Virus record (IMG/VR): IMGVR_UViG_3300021170_000002
Location: 1-63,523 of that record
Source of the DNA: a virus
DNA: 63,523 nt
Direction: 5' to 3' (one strand)
The position numbers and the translations under genes are program-made. Under the pieces are notes generated by a model. It was not told where the DNA came from and did not search any database. It worked only from the letters and a program-made list of their open reading frames with translations. Shown here in pieces: positions 1 to 7,659 of the stretch. Numbering within the stretch: position 1 is the stretch's first letter; the number at the start of each line of letters is the position of its first letter.

Positions 1-127
1 CACGGCCGAAGATCCTGGTGCTGGCCGCATCCGTAGGAGGCTTCGACTTGGCGACTACGTGCAAACTCCATCAGGCGACACGGGCATCGTGACGGGGCGA
101 GGAGGCACTGAGTCGCGCGTCGATAAG
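1..127. repeat. Terminal direct repeat, left copy (genome join)
   Basis: Bases 1-127 are identical to the last 127 bases of the window. A 127-base overlap of this kind is what a de Bruijn assembler leaves at the ends of a circular contig, and the coding frame entering here continues the frame that leaves at the right end. The repeat is therefore most likely a join, not a biological terminal repeat. Confidence 0.9.
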
Positions 128-901
128 GACAACGGCACGCAAGACTGGCACCAGCGCAACAAACTGCGTGACCCCAAGACTGGTGCGTACTACGAGGACA
201 ACGCAGAGGAAGGCCACGTGGAGGAAACGCCTGAGCAGAGGCGCGCGGAGCCACGCAACCGCATTCCGCGAGCGCCCCGGCGTGGCGACGTGGTGCAGAC
301 CAGCGATGACGAGATTGGCGAGGTGACTGCCGAGCCTGGTGCCGTCTTCCGGCGCAGCCCCCCGGCAGTCAGGATCGATGGGACGGATCAGTTTCGAGTT
401 CGCAGGGGCAGTTCCCTCCGCGATCCCAAGACCGGCGCGTACTATCAGGATCACGCCGAAGGCGACGTCGAAGAAGTACCGCCGCCGCACGTCGGGGAGC
501 GGGTGCGTACCCACTTTCCAGACGACCCTGGCGGCTGGCACGGCTTGGCCGGCACCGTGAGAGACGTTGTCACTGGACAGGGGATCGACCCGAGAGTGGC
601 TGTCGGATTTGACAAAGAACACCGTGGCCGGCTGGGGGCGACGTTCTTGTATCAGCAACTCCGCCCCGCCAACAACTACGACCGCGACGTGCGCGGCCTC
701 GCCGGTGACCTCGCCTCCACCCACGACGACCACCACGCCGCGAAGGATCTGGCCGGCGTCCTTCACGACGCGCTCCTCGACGCCGGCCACGACCACGAAG
801 CCAACCTCGTTTCGTCCGCCGACCACGACACCCTCATGAGCATCGCTCGTAGAATGGCGTGGCAGCACCCCGAGCAAAGACCCAAAGAGGACAAGCCATG
901 A
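1..901 (+). CDS. Protease/module polyprotein, C-terminal end
   Basis: This is the 3' end of the gene that begins at 59360; codons start at base 2. It encodes three more SH3/KOW-like units (G-D-x-V ... G-x-V pattern, near bases 45, 283 and 495). Two copies of the phrase LRDPKTGAYY follow the first and second units. The final roughly 60 residues (YDRDVRGLAGDLASTHDDHH and onward) resemble an alpha-helical segment also present near base 62080. A start at the GTG at base 59 would be an artefact of cutting the circle. The stop overlaps the next ATG (ATGA at 898-901), so it is co-translated with the scaffold gene. Confidence 0.85.
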   Translation, partial: TAEDPGAGRIRRRLRLGDYVQTPSGDTGIVTGRGGTESRVDKDNGTQDWHQRNKLRDPKTGAYYEDNAEEGHVEETPEQRRAEPRNRIPRAPRRGDVVQTSDDEIGEVTAEPGAVFRRSPPAVRIDGTDQFRVRRGSSLRDPKTGAYYQDHAEGDVEEVPPPHVGERVRTHFPDDPGGWHGLAGTVRDVVTGQGIDPRVAVGFDKEHRGRLGATFLYQQLRPANNYDRDVRGLAGDLASTHDDHHAAKDLAGVLHDALLDAGHDHEANLVSSADHDTLMSIARRMAWQHPEQRPKEDKP

Positions 902-1863
902 TCAACCCCGAAGAAATGGTCGAGAAATGTGCCGAGGAAGGCATGGACCCGGAGATTGCGAAGGGCATGTCACCCGAGCAACTCCAGGCCGTCCTCGTCG
1001 CTCTCGAAAAGAAGAAAAAGGACAAGGAAGACGATGACAACGACCCCAACCGCCGGCGTGACGAACCCTCCCCGATGGAGGAGGACGACGAAGAGAAGTG
1101 GCCCAAGCCGGCCAACGAGGAAGAACAGCAGCACTTCCGCGAGCGTGCCCGCAAGTACGCCGAGCGCGCGAAAAAATTCAGTTCCCTCTATGATCCTGAC
1201 GAGCCGGATCGTAACATGGGACAGGAACAGCGCCATCGCACGGACGGAGATCAGCAGCACCTCGACGACTCTCAGATGAGTAGGAGTCCGGTCAAGATGA
1301 GCGAACAACGAGACAGTTCTCGCAAACAGGGTGCCCAGCAGGGCGGCTACCTCGCCACCATCATCCGCGAGGAAGTGACCAGAGCCGTCAAGGCCGCGAC
1401 CGGAGCGCAGGCCGCGCAGGTCAACGAGGTCCGCAAATTCAACGAGGACACCGCCGCCACGGCGAAGAAGAACAACGTCGATGCCGTCATCGACGAACTG
1501 TCCCGCGCCGGCAAGCTCCCTCCCGCCGAGCGTGAGGCCGAGCGGCGTGGTCTGCTCCTGGCGGATCACGTCACCGTCCACAAGTTCAGCGAAGGCGGCA
1601 AGGAAGTGGCACGCACCGCTTACGAGGACCGCGTGGCGCAACTCCGCCGCCGCCCCTCTCTCTTCGCCGAGAAGATCGCCGGCAGACCCCAGACGGCTCA
1701 GGATCGCGACAGTCAGATTTCCGTCCTCAAGGGCGAGTTCGAGGCGTTCAGCGAGGACTTCCAGCGGGTCGGCATGACGGAGGAGAAGCTCATCAAGGGC
1801 TTCGAGATCGAGCGCGAGCGCAACCCGAAACTGACCGCCAAGGAATACCTGAACCAGCGCTGA
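898..1863 (+). CDS. Head scaffold-like protein
   Basis: 321 residues. The N-terminal third is extremely charged (runs of K, D, E and R around residues 40-110). The C-terminal 170 residues are predicted helical and end in a segment (FEIERERNPKLTAKEYLNQR) that resembles the C-terminal scaffold part of Mu gpI-type protease/scaffold proteins. The ATG at 898 overlaps the stop of the protease polyprotein and has an AGAGG-type ribosome site upstream, so it is preferred over the upstream in-frame start at 859. Position between protease and decoration/capsid genes supports a scaffold role. The function is inferred from composition and order. Confidence 0.6.
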   Translation: MINPEEMVEKCAEEGMDPEIAKGMSPEQLQAVLVALEKKKKDKEDDDNDPNRRRDEPSPMEEDDEEKWPKPANEEEQQHFRERARKYAERAKKFSSLYDPDEPDRNMGQEQRHRTDGDQQHLDDSQMSRSPVKMSEQRDSSRKQGAQQGGYLATIIREEVTRAVKAATGAQAAQVNEVRKFNEDTAATAKKNNVDAVIDELSRAGKLPPAEREAERRGLLLADHVTVHKFSEGGKEVARTAYEDRVAQLRRRPSLFAEKIAGRPQTAQDRDSQISVLKGEFEAFSEDFQRVGMTEEKLIKGFEIERERNPKLTAKEYLNQR

Positions 1864-1907
1864 TTCCGGCACCTGTCCCACAACCATAACCAACGGCAAC
1901 CCACCGC

Positions 1908-1921
1908 GAGAAAGGCGCGCT
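1908..1921 (+). promoter_or_regulatory. Leader motif shared by the two decoration genes, copy 1
   Basis: GAGAAAGGCGCGCT lies 26 bases before the ATG at 1947. The identical 14-mer, also preceded by a CCGCG element, lies 19 bases before the paralogous gene at 11047. It may be a late promoter element, a translation leader, or simply retained after gene duplication. Confidence 0.4.
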
Positions 1922-1946
1922 GGAACCGAAGTCGAGGTATCCTGCG

Positions 1947-3746
1947 ATGGCGAACGCGGCGGCTGGAACCAAAGTGCAATCGGCGACGACCCCCTGGGGT
2001 GACGACAAGATCAGACGGCCCTGCGAGGCAGGCAGCACCAACGCCACCACCTACGTCACCGGCGAGATGATCGGACTCAACGCCAACGGCAACGCCGTCC
2101 ACTGCGACGACACGGCTGGCGTGGTCTTCGACGGCATCATGGCCGACTCGCGGGACATCACGGTGGACAGCGCCGACCTCGCAGGCGACAAACATCTCTA
2201 CGTCGAGCGTCCCTTCCGCTTCATGATGTACATTGCCTCCACGTCCTACCCCCTCCTCACCGACGTCGGCAAGAAGGTCTACGCGCTGTACGACAATCAG
2301 GTGGCCTACTCGGGAACGGCCAACGCCATCTTCATCGGCTACGTCGATGAGGTGATCGACGCCACCACCGTCAGCATCCGGCCAGCCTACGGCAGCGTCC
2401 TCTCCTCCGCCACGTTCAACGGTCAGACGCTGACCTTCACCGGCACGACGGGCAACAACGTCATCGTCATCCCGGCTGCTGAAGCCAGCGCCCTGACCAT
2501 CACGGTCGGCAGCGCCAACTACTTCCAGATCGTCACCACGGCCGGCAGCGAACTGACGCAGGTTCTCGGCGTGGCTGCCACGGCCGTTACCAACACCGGC
2601 GGCGGCGTGCAGGTCACCGGCGGCATCGGCGGTGCGACCTCCGGCGCGGGTGGAACCGTGGTGATCGCCGGCGGTGCGGGAACGGCCGGCAACAGCGCCG
2701 GCGGCCTCGTCAGCCTCACCGGCGGAGCGGGCCAGGGTTCAGCCGCTGGTGGTGCCGCGAGCCTCGTGGGCGGCGTCGGAGGTGCCACGGGCGCGGGCGG
2801 CGTCGTTACCATCACTGGCGGCGCGGGCGGTGCGACCGGCGCGGGCGGGGCGGGTGCGGCCGTCAACGTCACGGGCGGAGCTGGCGGTGCCGGCACAGCG
2901 GCGGTGGGTGGGGCGACGACGATCACCGGCGGCGCAGGTGCCGGTACGTCGGCTGGCGGAGCGGCCGGCCTCATCGGTGGTACCGGTGGTGCGACGGGTG
3001 CGGGTGGTGCGGTCAGCGTGACCGGCGGGGCGGGTGGTGTCACCAGCGGCACCGGCGGCGCGGCGACGGTGACGGGCGGTGCGGGTACGGGCACCAACGC
3101 CATCGGTGGAGCGGCTGCGCTCATCGGTGGCCTTGGTATGGGCACGCAGGCAGGTGGTGCCATCGCCATCACCTCGGGAGCGGCTGGCGCGACCGGGGTT
3201 GCCGGGGCGGTGAACATCTCGGTCGGTGGTGCGACGGCGGGCAACGGCTCGGCCGTCACGATCACCGGCGGCGCTGGTGCGGGCGGCACGAACGCGGGTG
3301 GCAACGTCAACCTCGTGGGCGGCGCGGCGGTCAGCACCGGCATCCCAGGTGAGGTGCAGGTCAATGGCGTCGGCGGTCTGGGCGAGGTCAACTGGCAGCA
3401 GTTCCTGGCGGCCAACGTGCCGGTCAGCGGCACGTCTTACCCGGTGTACCTCGCCAACCGCGCCATGCGCGTCAAGGCCGTTCGCGTCGTCTGCTCCTCG
3501 ACGGCGACGGTCCCGACCGTGGACGTGATCAAGGACACCGGCACGACGGCTCCTGGCGGCGGCACGTCGGTCCTGACCGGCGCGATCAGTTTCAACACGA
3601 CGGCCAACACGGTCGTCGCCGGGACGCTCACCAGCACCATCGCCACGCTGACGCTGGCGGCGGGCGATCGCCTGAGTCTCAAGTGGGGCGGCACGGTCGG
3701 CAGTCTCACGGGGGCGTTGGTGAACATCCTGCTCGAACCCTGCTAA
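1947..3746 (+). CDS. Head decoration/fibre protein with glycine-rich repeats
   Basis: 599 residues in three parts. Residues 1-155 resemble capsid cement/decoration proteins (ATTYVTGEMIGLNANGNAV, then DVGKKVYALYDN). Residues about 217-473 are some 15 repeats of 16-17 residues of the form xVTxTGGAGGATGAGG. The last 110 residues form a beta-rich tail domain (SYPVYLANRAMRVKAVRVV ... LAAGDRLSLKWGG). The third part is clearly paralogous to that of the gene at 11047. Position between scaffold and major capsid genes supports an outer-capsid protein carrying a fibre. The repeats could fold as a polyglycine II bundle or a beta-roll; this is an inference. Confidence 0.65.
   Translation: MANAAAGTKVQSATTPWGDDKIRRPCEAGSTNATTYVTGEMIGLNANGNAVHCDDTAGVVFDGIMADSRDITVDSADLAGDKHLYVERPFRFMMYIASTSYPLLTDVGKKVYALYDNQVAYSGTANAIFIGYVDEVIDATTVSIRPAYGSVLSSATFNGQTLTFTGTTGNNVIVIPAAEASALTITVGSANYFQIVTTAGSELTQVLGVAATAVTNTGGGVQVTGGIGGATSGAGGTVVIAGGAGTAGNSAGGLVSLTGGAGQGSAAGGAASLVGGVGGATGAGGVVTITGGAGGATGAGGAGAAVNVTGGAGGAGTAAVGGATTITGGAGAGTSAGGAAGLIGGTGGATGAGGAVSVTGGAGGVTSGTGGAATVTGGAGTGTNAIGGAAALIGGLGMGTQAGGAIAITSGAAGATGVAGAVNISVGGATAGNGSAVTITGGAGAGGTNAGGNVNLVGGAAVSTGIPGEVQVNGVGGLGEVNWQQFLAANVPVSGTSYPVYLANRAMRVKAVRVVCSSTATVPTVDVIKDTGTTAPGGGTSVLTGAISFNTTANTVVAGTLTSTIATLTLAAGDRLSLKWGGTVGSLTGALVNILLEPC
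2598..3366 (+). repeat. Glycine-rich coding repeats
   Basis: About 15 imperfect units of 48-51 bases encode [VA]xxTGGAGGATGAGG-like segments. Codons vary between units, so the repeat is conserved mainly at the protein level. Both strands are stop-poor here, which creates long spurious antisense frames. Confidence 0.85.
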
Positions 3747-3758
3747 GGAGTCACTCAG

Positions 3759-4106
3759 GTGTCGCCGAAGCACAGGATTCAGCAACTCAGACGCCGCATC
3801 ATGGCCCAGGCGTTCGAGCCGGTACAGATCCCCGAAGAGGCCGTGTCGGAGAAAGTCATGGCGGAAGGCATTCAACTGGCGGAAGTGCAGGAGGAGATCC
3901 GCTCGCTCGAGCAGCAGCAGGCGTATGCCCGCCAGGTCGTCGAGCGCTGCGATGGAGCGCTTCAGGTGGCCCGCAACTGGCAGGAAAAGCTGATCAAGCG
4001 CGAGATGGCGAAGCGCGCCGAGGAAGAGGCGGCGAAGAAGGCGGAAGAAGCCTCGCTGCTTTCGACCGCCGGGTTGGAACCGGCCGAACTGGGAGGCGAG
4101 TCGTGA
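3759..4106 (+). CDS. Small coiled-coil head-region protein
   Basis: 115 residues, largely helical, with heptad-like Glu/Gln/Ala-rich sequence (residues 40-100) and a Lys/Glu/Ala tract. No family recognised. The GTG at 3759 follows AAGGAG at a good distance; an ATG at 3801 is an alternative start. It lies between the decoration protein and the major capsid gene and overlaps the next gene by GTGA, so it is probably a minor head or assembly protein. Confidence 0.7.
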   Translation: MSPKHRIQQLRRRIMAQAFEPVQIPEEAVSEKVMAEGIQLAEVQEEIRSLEQQQAYARQVVERCDGALQVARNWQEKLIKREMAKRAEEEAAKKAEEASLLSTAGLEPAELGGES

Positions 4107-4399
4107 AGACTCAGCAAGCCAGCCTGCAAGACTTCAGGGCCGGCGACAGGGCCATCCTCGTCGTGCGTGATGGCGGCCGTGGTGGGTTGGTCACCAAACT
4201 GAATTCCAAAGGTGGCAGCTTCAAGGCCGGAGACGAGGTTGTCGCGCTGATCACCAGCGTCGAGGGAGACACGATTTCCTTCTTGATTCCGTCTTTGCCT
4301 GACGCTGGTGAATTCGAGTGTTCGCGAGCTGTAGCGGCAGGGATTTGCGAACTCGATCCTGGCCGTTTTTCTTCGCCTCTGCTTCGCAAACTGACCTGA
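4103..4399 (+). CDS. Small head-region protein
   Basis: 98 residues beginning at a GTG that overlaps the preceding stop (GTGA). The middle is beta-rich with two G-D-x-[AV] motifs (RAGDRAILVV, KAGDEVVALI), suggesting a small SH3-like barrel. No family assigned. Position directly before the capsid gene suggests a capsid accessory protein. Confidence 0.6.
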   Translation: MKTQQASLQDFRAGDRAILVVRDGGRGGLVTKLNSKGGSFKAGDEVVALITSVEGDTISFLIPSLPDAGEFECSRAVAAGICELDPGRFSSPLLRKLT

Positions 4400-4408
4400 A
4401 CCGAAAAC

Positions 4409-4468
4409 CCGGTGCCGTAGGGAACGCGACCCGAAAAACCTGCCTTCCCTGGCAGGCAACGGCACCGG
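4409..4468 (+). promoter_or_regulatory. Nested stem-loop in the capsid gene leader
   Basis: A perfect 10-bp stem, CCGGTGCCGT at 4409-4418 with ACGGCACCGG at 4459-4468, encloses a second hairpin, CCTGCC at 4439-4444 with GGCAGG at 4451-4456. It sits 50 bases before the capsid ATG with no T-run, so a processing or translation-control element is more likely than a terminator. Confidence 0.6.
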
Positions 4469-4519
4469 ACAAACAAGGGATAACCGGCGGGGGCCGGTCA
4501 GGAGGCGTCAAACGCCACC

Positions 4520-5503
4520 ATGTCGATCGAGTCGAAAATCTCGGTGTTGACCGCCTCGCTACGTTCAGAATTCCAGATCGCCTACAAGGCGACGGCCGAG
4601 CCTGCGCCGTGGGAGCAGTTCACGCAGATCATCCCCTCCACGGCTCGCATCGAGCATTACACGTGGATGAGTCCGTCGCCCGGCATCGCGCAGTACCAGG
4701 GTCATCGCCGGTACGGCAAGATCGACACCGTCCGCTACGACGTCGAGAACCTTGAATTCGACGCCGGCTTCGAGATCCTCATGCGCGACATTCGCGACGA
4801 CCAGACCGGCGGCTACATGCTCAAGCCGAAGGAGCTGGCCGAGCGTGCGAAGAAGTTCCCCGGTCGCTGGGTCATCAAGAACGGCGTTGCCAAGGGTGCC
4901 ACGCAGACCTGCTTCGACGGCAGCAACTTCTTCGCCACGTCGCACAACATCGGCACCGGCAACAACCTGCTGACCTTCACCGCGACCAACGGGCCGTTCG
5001 GCAGCGACGGACTCACCTACAAGATCGCCGCGCTGTTCACCGGCGGCGCGCTGAAGCCCATCCTGTACCAGCAGCGTATGGGACCGGACTTCGAGACGAC
5101 GGGAGGCACGCCGCAGGCCAAGGAAGCGAAGATCGTGAGGTACTGGATCGACATGGAAGGGCAATCGGCCTACGGCTGGTGGTGGTTTGCCGTGCAAGAA
5201 ACCATCACGAACACTCCTTCGGTCGTCGATCTGGCGTTGGTGATGCGGAACATCTACGCCGCGTTCAGGAGTTTTCAGCTCCCGAAAAGTTTGAATTCCG
5301 AGGATGGAGAATATCCACTAGAGCAAGAGGTGTTCAACTCGTCGAACCTCGTTCTCGTGGGACCACCCTCTCTGGAACCGGTCTTCGACCAACTGTTCAA
5401 CGAAACTTGGTCGCCGCAACAGGTTGGCAGCAATACGGTTGCGACGACTAACCAGTGGAAGGGCAAGGGAAAATACATCCCGAGCAATTTCATGGGGACG
5501 TGA
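4520..5503 (+). CDS. Major capsid protein, Mu gpT type
   Basis: 327 residues. The block YDVENLEFDAGFEILMRDIR near residues 74-93, the segment TCFDGSNFFATSHNIGTGNN near 130-149, and the C-terminal pattern around LVLVGPPSLEPVFDQLF match the Mu-like major head subunit gpT family in order and length. It forms the icosahedral shell, assembled on the scaffold and matured by the protease encoded upstream. Followed by a promoter and an HNH gene. Confidence 0.88.
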   Translation: MSIESKISVLTASLRSEFQIAYKATAEPAPWEQFTQIIPSTARIEHYTWMSPSPGIAQYQGHRRYGKIDTVRYDVENLEFDAGFEILMRDIRDDQTGGYMLKPKELAERAKKFPGRWVIKNGVAKGATQTCFDGSNFFATSHNIGTGNNLLTFTATNGPFGSDGLTYKIAALFTGGALKPILYQQRMGPDFETTGGTPQAKEAKIVRYWIDMEGQSAYGWWWFAVQETITNTPSVVDLALVMRNIYAAFRSFQLPKSLNSEDGEYPLEQEVFNSSNLVLVGPPSLEPVFDQLFNETWSPQQVGSNTVATTNQWKGKGKYIPSNFMGT

Positions 5504-5530
5504 TTCCCGCGCCCGCGTCAACTTCCGAGG

Positions 5531-5559
5531 TTGTCATACTTCGGAGGATGTGGTACAAT
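5531..5559 (+). promoter_or_regulatory. Sigma70-type promoter for the first HNH gene
   Basis: TTGTCA at 5531-5536, a 17-base spacer, and TACAAT at 5554-5559. It points into the HNH gene. Confidence 0.75.
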
Positions 5560-5561
5560 GA

Positions 5562-5595
5562 ACAACGGCATGGCGAACCACCGCCATGCCGTTGT
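5562..5595 (+). promoter_or_regulatory. Perfect 14-bp hairpin in the HNH leader
   Basis: Arms 5562-5575 and 5582-5595 (core AACGGCATGGCG / CGCCATGCCGTT) with a 6-base loop begin two bases after the -10 box. A start about 7 bases after the -10 would trim the 5' arm, so the full hairpin forms only in read-through RNA from the capsid gene. No strong T-run follows. Confidence 0.7.
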
Positions 5596-5626
5596 CTTTC
5601 ATCACGCGCCTTTGGAGGAGGCACCG

Positions 5627-6661
5627 ATGACCGCTCCCATTCTACCTACCGACCCACGCTTCATCGACCTCACCGGCCAGCGCTTCGAGCGCTGGCTCGT
5701 GCTGGGTCTGTCTCGCAAGGAAGGCAAGGGCTACCTCTGGAACTGCCGCTGCGATTGCGGCACCGAGAAGGAAGTTCGCACGACCAGTCTGCGAGGTGGA
5801 GGTACGCGCAGCTGCGGCTGTCTGGCGCGCGAGGTTCTCAGAAAACCACGCAAGCGCGGCCTCGACAACTCGCGCACCATCGATCTTGCCGGCAAGAAGT
5901 TCTCTCGCTGGCTGGTCGAGTCCTTCCACGGCAAGACCACCGGGAAAACGACGTGGAACTGCGTCTGCGACTGCGGCAACAAGGGCGTCGTGGCTTCCTA
6001 TGACCTCCGCAACGCCAAGAGCCTCAGTTGTGGCTGCTTACAGAAGGAGACCGCCTCTCGGCCCTTGAAGACGGGAGGCAGGAGTCAGACGCCGCTGTAC
6101 AAGGTGTGGGCGAGCATGATCAACCGCTGCACCAATCCCAGGAACACCTCCTACAAAACCTATGGGGGGCGCGGCATCGGCGTATGCAAAGGTTGGAGTT
6201 CCGGCTTCCCCGCGTTCCTCGCAGACATGGGTGAGAGGCCGACCGACCAGCACCAGATCGACCGCATCGACAACCAGCGCGGTTACGACTGTGGCCACTG
6301 CGAGGACTGTGTCTCTCGCGGTGCGAAGGCCAACTGCCGTTGGGTAACGCCGGGAGAAAATTCCCGCAACCGGAAGTCCACTCGCATGCTGACCCACGAA
6401 GGCCGCACGCTTCCCCTCATCGACTGGGCCAACGAACTAGGAGTCTGCGCCGACACCATCCTCGCTCGCCTCGCCGCCGGATGGGACGTGAAGAAAACTC
6501 TCACCCAGAAGCCGCGATCCGGCGGACCTCGCAAGCGTGAAGTGGTGGTTTCGAGGGCGCTCAAGAAAGTGAGGAACGTGCGAGACGCTCTCGTCGCCAG
6601 CTTCGGCCTCGCCGAAGGCTCTTCCATCTTCGCCGAAGTTCTCACCCTCGCCTCCACCTGA
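5627..6661 (+). CDS. HNH homing-type endonuclease with two zinc ribbons
   Basis: 344 residues from the ATG at 5627, chosen because GGAGGAG lies just upstream. Two tandem units, each with a hydrophobic lead (RFERWLVL, KFSRWLVE) and a C-x-C-x-C-G ... C-G-C-L cysteine set, are typical zinc ribbons of phage HNH proteins. Then follows YKVWASMINRCTNPRNTSYK and the HNH core with QIDRIDNQRGY ... CRWVT. The C-terminal part contains a possible helix-turn-helix for DNA recognition. It has its own promoter and hairpin leader and sits beside the capsid gene, as homing endonucleases often do. It would nick or cut phage DNA to spread its own gene. Confidence 0.85.
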   Translation: MTAPILPTDPRFIDLTGQRFERWLVLGLSRKEGKGYLWNCRCDCGTEKEVRTTSLRGGGTRSCGCLAREVLRKPRKRGLDNSRTIDLAGKKFSRWLVESFHGKTTGKTTWNCVCDCGNKGVVASYDLRNAKSLSCGCLQKETASRPLKTGGRSQTPLYKVWASMINRCTNPRNTSYKTYGGRGIGVCKGWSSGFPAFLADMGERPTDQHQIDRIDNQRGYDCGHCEDCVSRGAKANCRWVTPGENSRNRKSTRMLTHEGRTLPLIDWANELGVCADTILARLAAGWDVKKTLTQKPRSGGPRKREVVVSRALKKVRNVRDALVASFGLAEGSSIFAEVLTLAST

Positions 6662-6667
6662 CGCCCC

Positions 6668-6696
6668 TTGCAATTATTCCAATCGTGCGATATCCT
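6668..6696 (+). promoter_or_regulatory. Sigma70-type promoter
   Basis: TTGCAA at 6668-6673, 17-base spacer, TATCCT at 6691-6696, with GTGGAGG and the ATG at 6717 just downstream. It probably drives the 6717-8282 accessory genes. Confidence 0.65.
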
Positions 6697-6716
6697 TCTG
6701 GTGGAGGAATCGCACC

Positions 6717-7127
6717 ATGCCACCGCCACCGACCTTGGCCGCCGAATCCCTCGACGCTCTTCGCGCCAGATATCCTCTTGCGCTCGAACACGTCTACGAC
6801 CAAGTGGCCATCGCCGCTCACGGCGGCATCCGGCCCGGCGAGGTCGCCGCCAACCTCTTCCTCTTCGAGGATGGGTTGTACCTCATCGTCAGCAGGGAAC
6901 GCGGCCCTGACGGTGAAATGATGATCCACTTCAGTGCCAGTTTCAAACAGGACTCCGCAATGGACTTGCAGCTGCGCGAGAGGCGGAAGGCCATCGGAGA
7001 TCGCGTCGGCCGCGAATGGCTGCGCTCGATCCCGGCGAGGTTTCGGGAACTCTCAGGGGACGACCGCGACGTGCAGTTCCTGGGTGTCTCGCAACAGGGG
7101 ATTCCTCACTGGTTGATCGAGGAATAG
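6717..7127 (+). CDS. Unknown protein
   Basis: 136 residues with an alternating hydrophobic/charged pattern (LFLFEDGLYLIVSRERGPDG near residues 48-67), suggesting a small alpha/beta fold. No motif recognised. It is the first gene after a promoter and sits directly before an XRE-like regulator, so it may be an accessory or host-interaction protein. Confidence 0.7.
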   Translation: MPPPPTLAAESLDALRARYPLALEHVYDQVAIAAHGGIRPGEVAANLFLFEDGLYLIVSRERGPDGEMMIHFSASFKQDSAMDLQLRERRKAIGDRVGREWLRSIPARFRELSGDDRDVQFLGVSQQGIPHWLIEE

Positions 7128-7129
7128 CG

Positions 7130-7372
7130 ATGACCGGACCCAAGGTAGCACCTCACGCCCCTGACGCTCCCCTCTGGGCGAAGCGCCTTCGTGAGTTGCG
7201 TCAGCAGAGCGGCGTCAGCGTCTCGAAACTGGCGAGCGACCTTCACGTCTCGGCGTCCTCGATGCGGCACTACGACGCCGGCACGCGCGTGCCCTCCTCC
7301 GTCCTGGCGGTGCGACTGGCGGCGTACTTCGGCGTCAGCGTGGAGAGCATCTTCGGAGAGGAGAAGTCATGA
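7130..7372 (+). CDS. XRE-family helix-turn-helix protein
   Basis: 80 residues. LWAKRLRELRQQSGVSVSKL, then helix-turn-helix residues around SASSMRHYDAGTRVPSSVLA and YFGVSVESIF form a Cro/C1-type DNA-binding domain. The ATG at 7130 follows the previous stop by two bases. A lone DNA-binding domain of this size is likely a repressor or modulator of nearby promoters; no clear operator was seen. Confidence 0.8.
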   Translation: MTGPKVAPHAPDAPLWAKRLRELRQQSGVSVSKLASDLHVSASSMRHYDAGTRVPSSVLAVRLAAYFGVSVESIFGEEKS

Positions 7373-7659
7373 GCGCTGAACCGCAGGGCATTCCTTTGAG
7401 CATCGGCGAGGCTCGTCTCGTCGCGAAGCAGATTCGCGAAACGAGAATCCTCCTTGGCCCAGGTCGCGAATACTGGGCGTGGGTGGTCGAGCAGTTGTGC
7501 GACCGCCTCGAGTCGGAGCGTGAGGAGTGTGCCAAACTGGTCGAGGAGGAACTGCCTGACGCCTGCACGTGCGACGACTGTAGCACCAGCGCCAGAGGGC
7601 CGCACCCGCTATTCGACGTGGAGAAGATCGCCGCCGCCATTCGTGCGAGGAAGCCATGA
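7369..7659 (+). CDS. Unknown small protein
   Basis: 96 residues, start overlapping the regulator's stop (ATGA). Charged helices surround a small cysteine cluster (C-T-C-D-D-C near residues 65-70) that could bind a metal. No family recognised. Translationally coupled to its neighbours. Confidence 0.65.
   Translation: MSAEPQGIPLSIGEARLVAKQIRETRILLGPGREYWAWVVEQLCDRLESEREECAKLVEEELPDACTCDDCSTSARGPHPLFDVEKIAAAIRARKP

Noticed and set aside
1-127. True short terminal repeats of a linear genome
   Set aside because: The length equals a common maximum assembly k-mer, and a gene reads through the join in frame. A circular or permuted map is simpler, though sequencing of virion ends would settle it.
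59-901. Separate gene starting at the GTG at base 59
   Set aside because: The same frame is open to base 2 and continues from the right end across the 127-base overlap, so this is only the tail of a longer gene.
2519-3875. Long proline- or arginine-rich minus-strand frames opposite the glycine repeats
   Set aside because: They are the antisense of GGN/GCN glycine-alanine codons; composition alone explains them.
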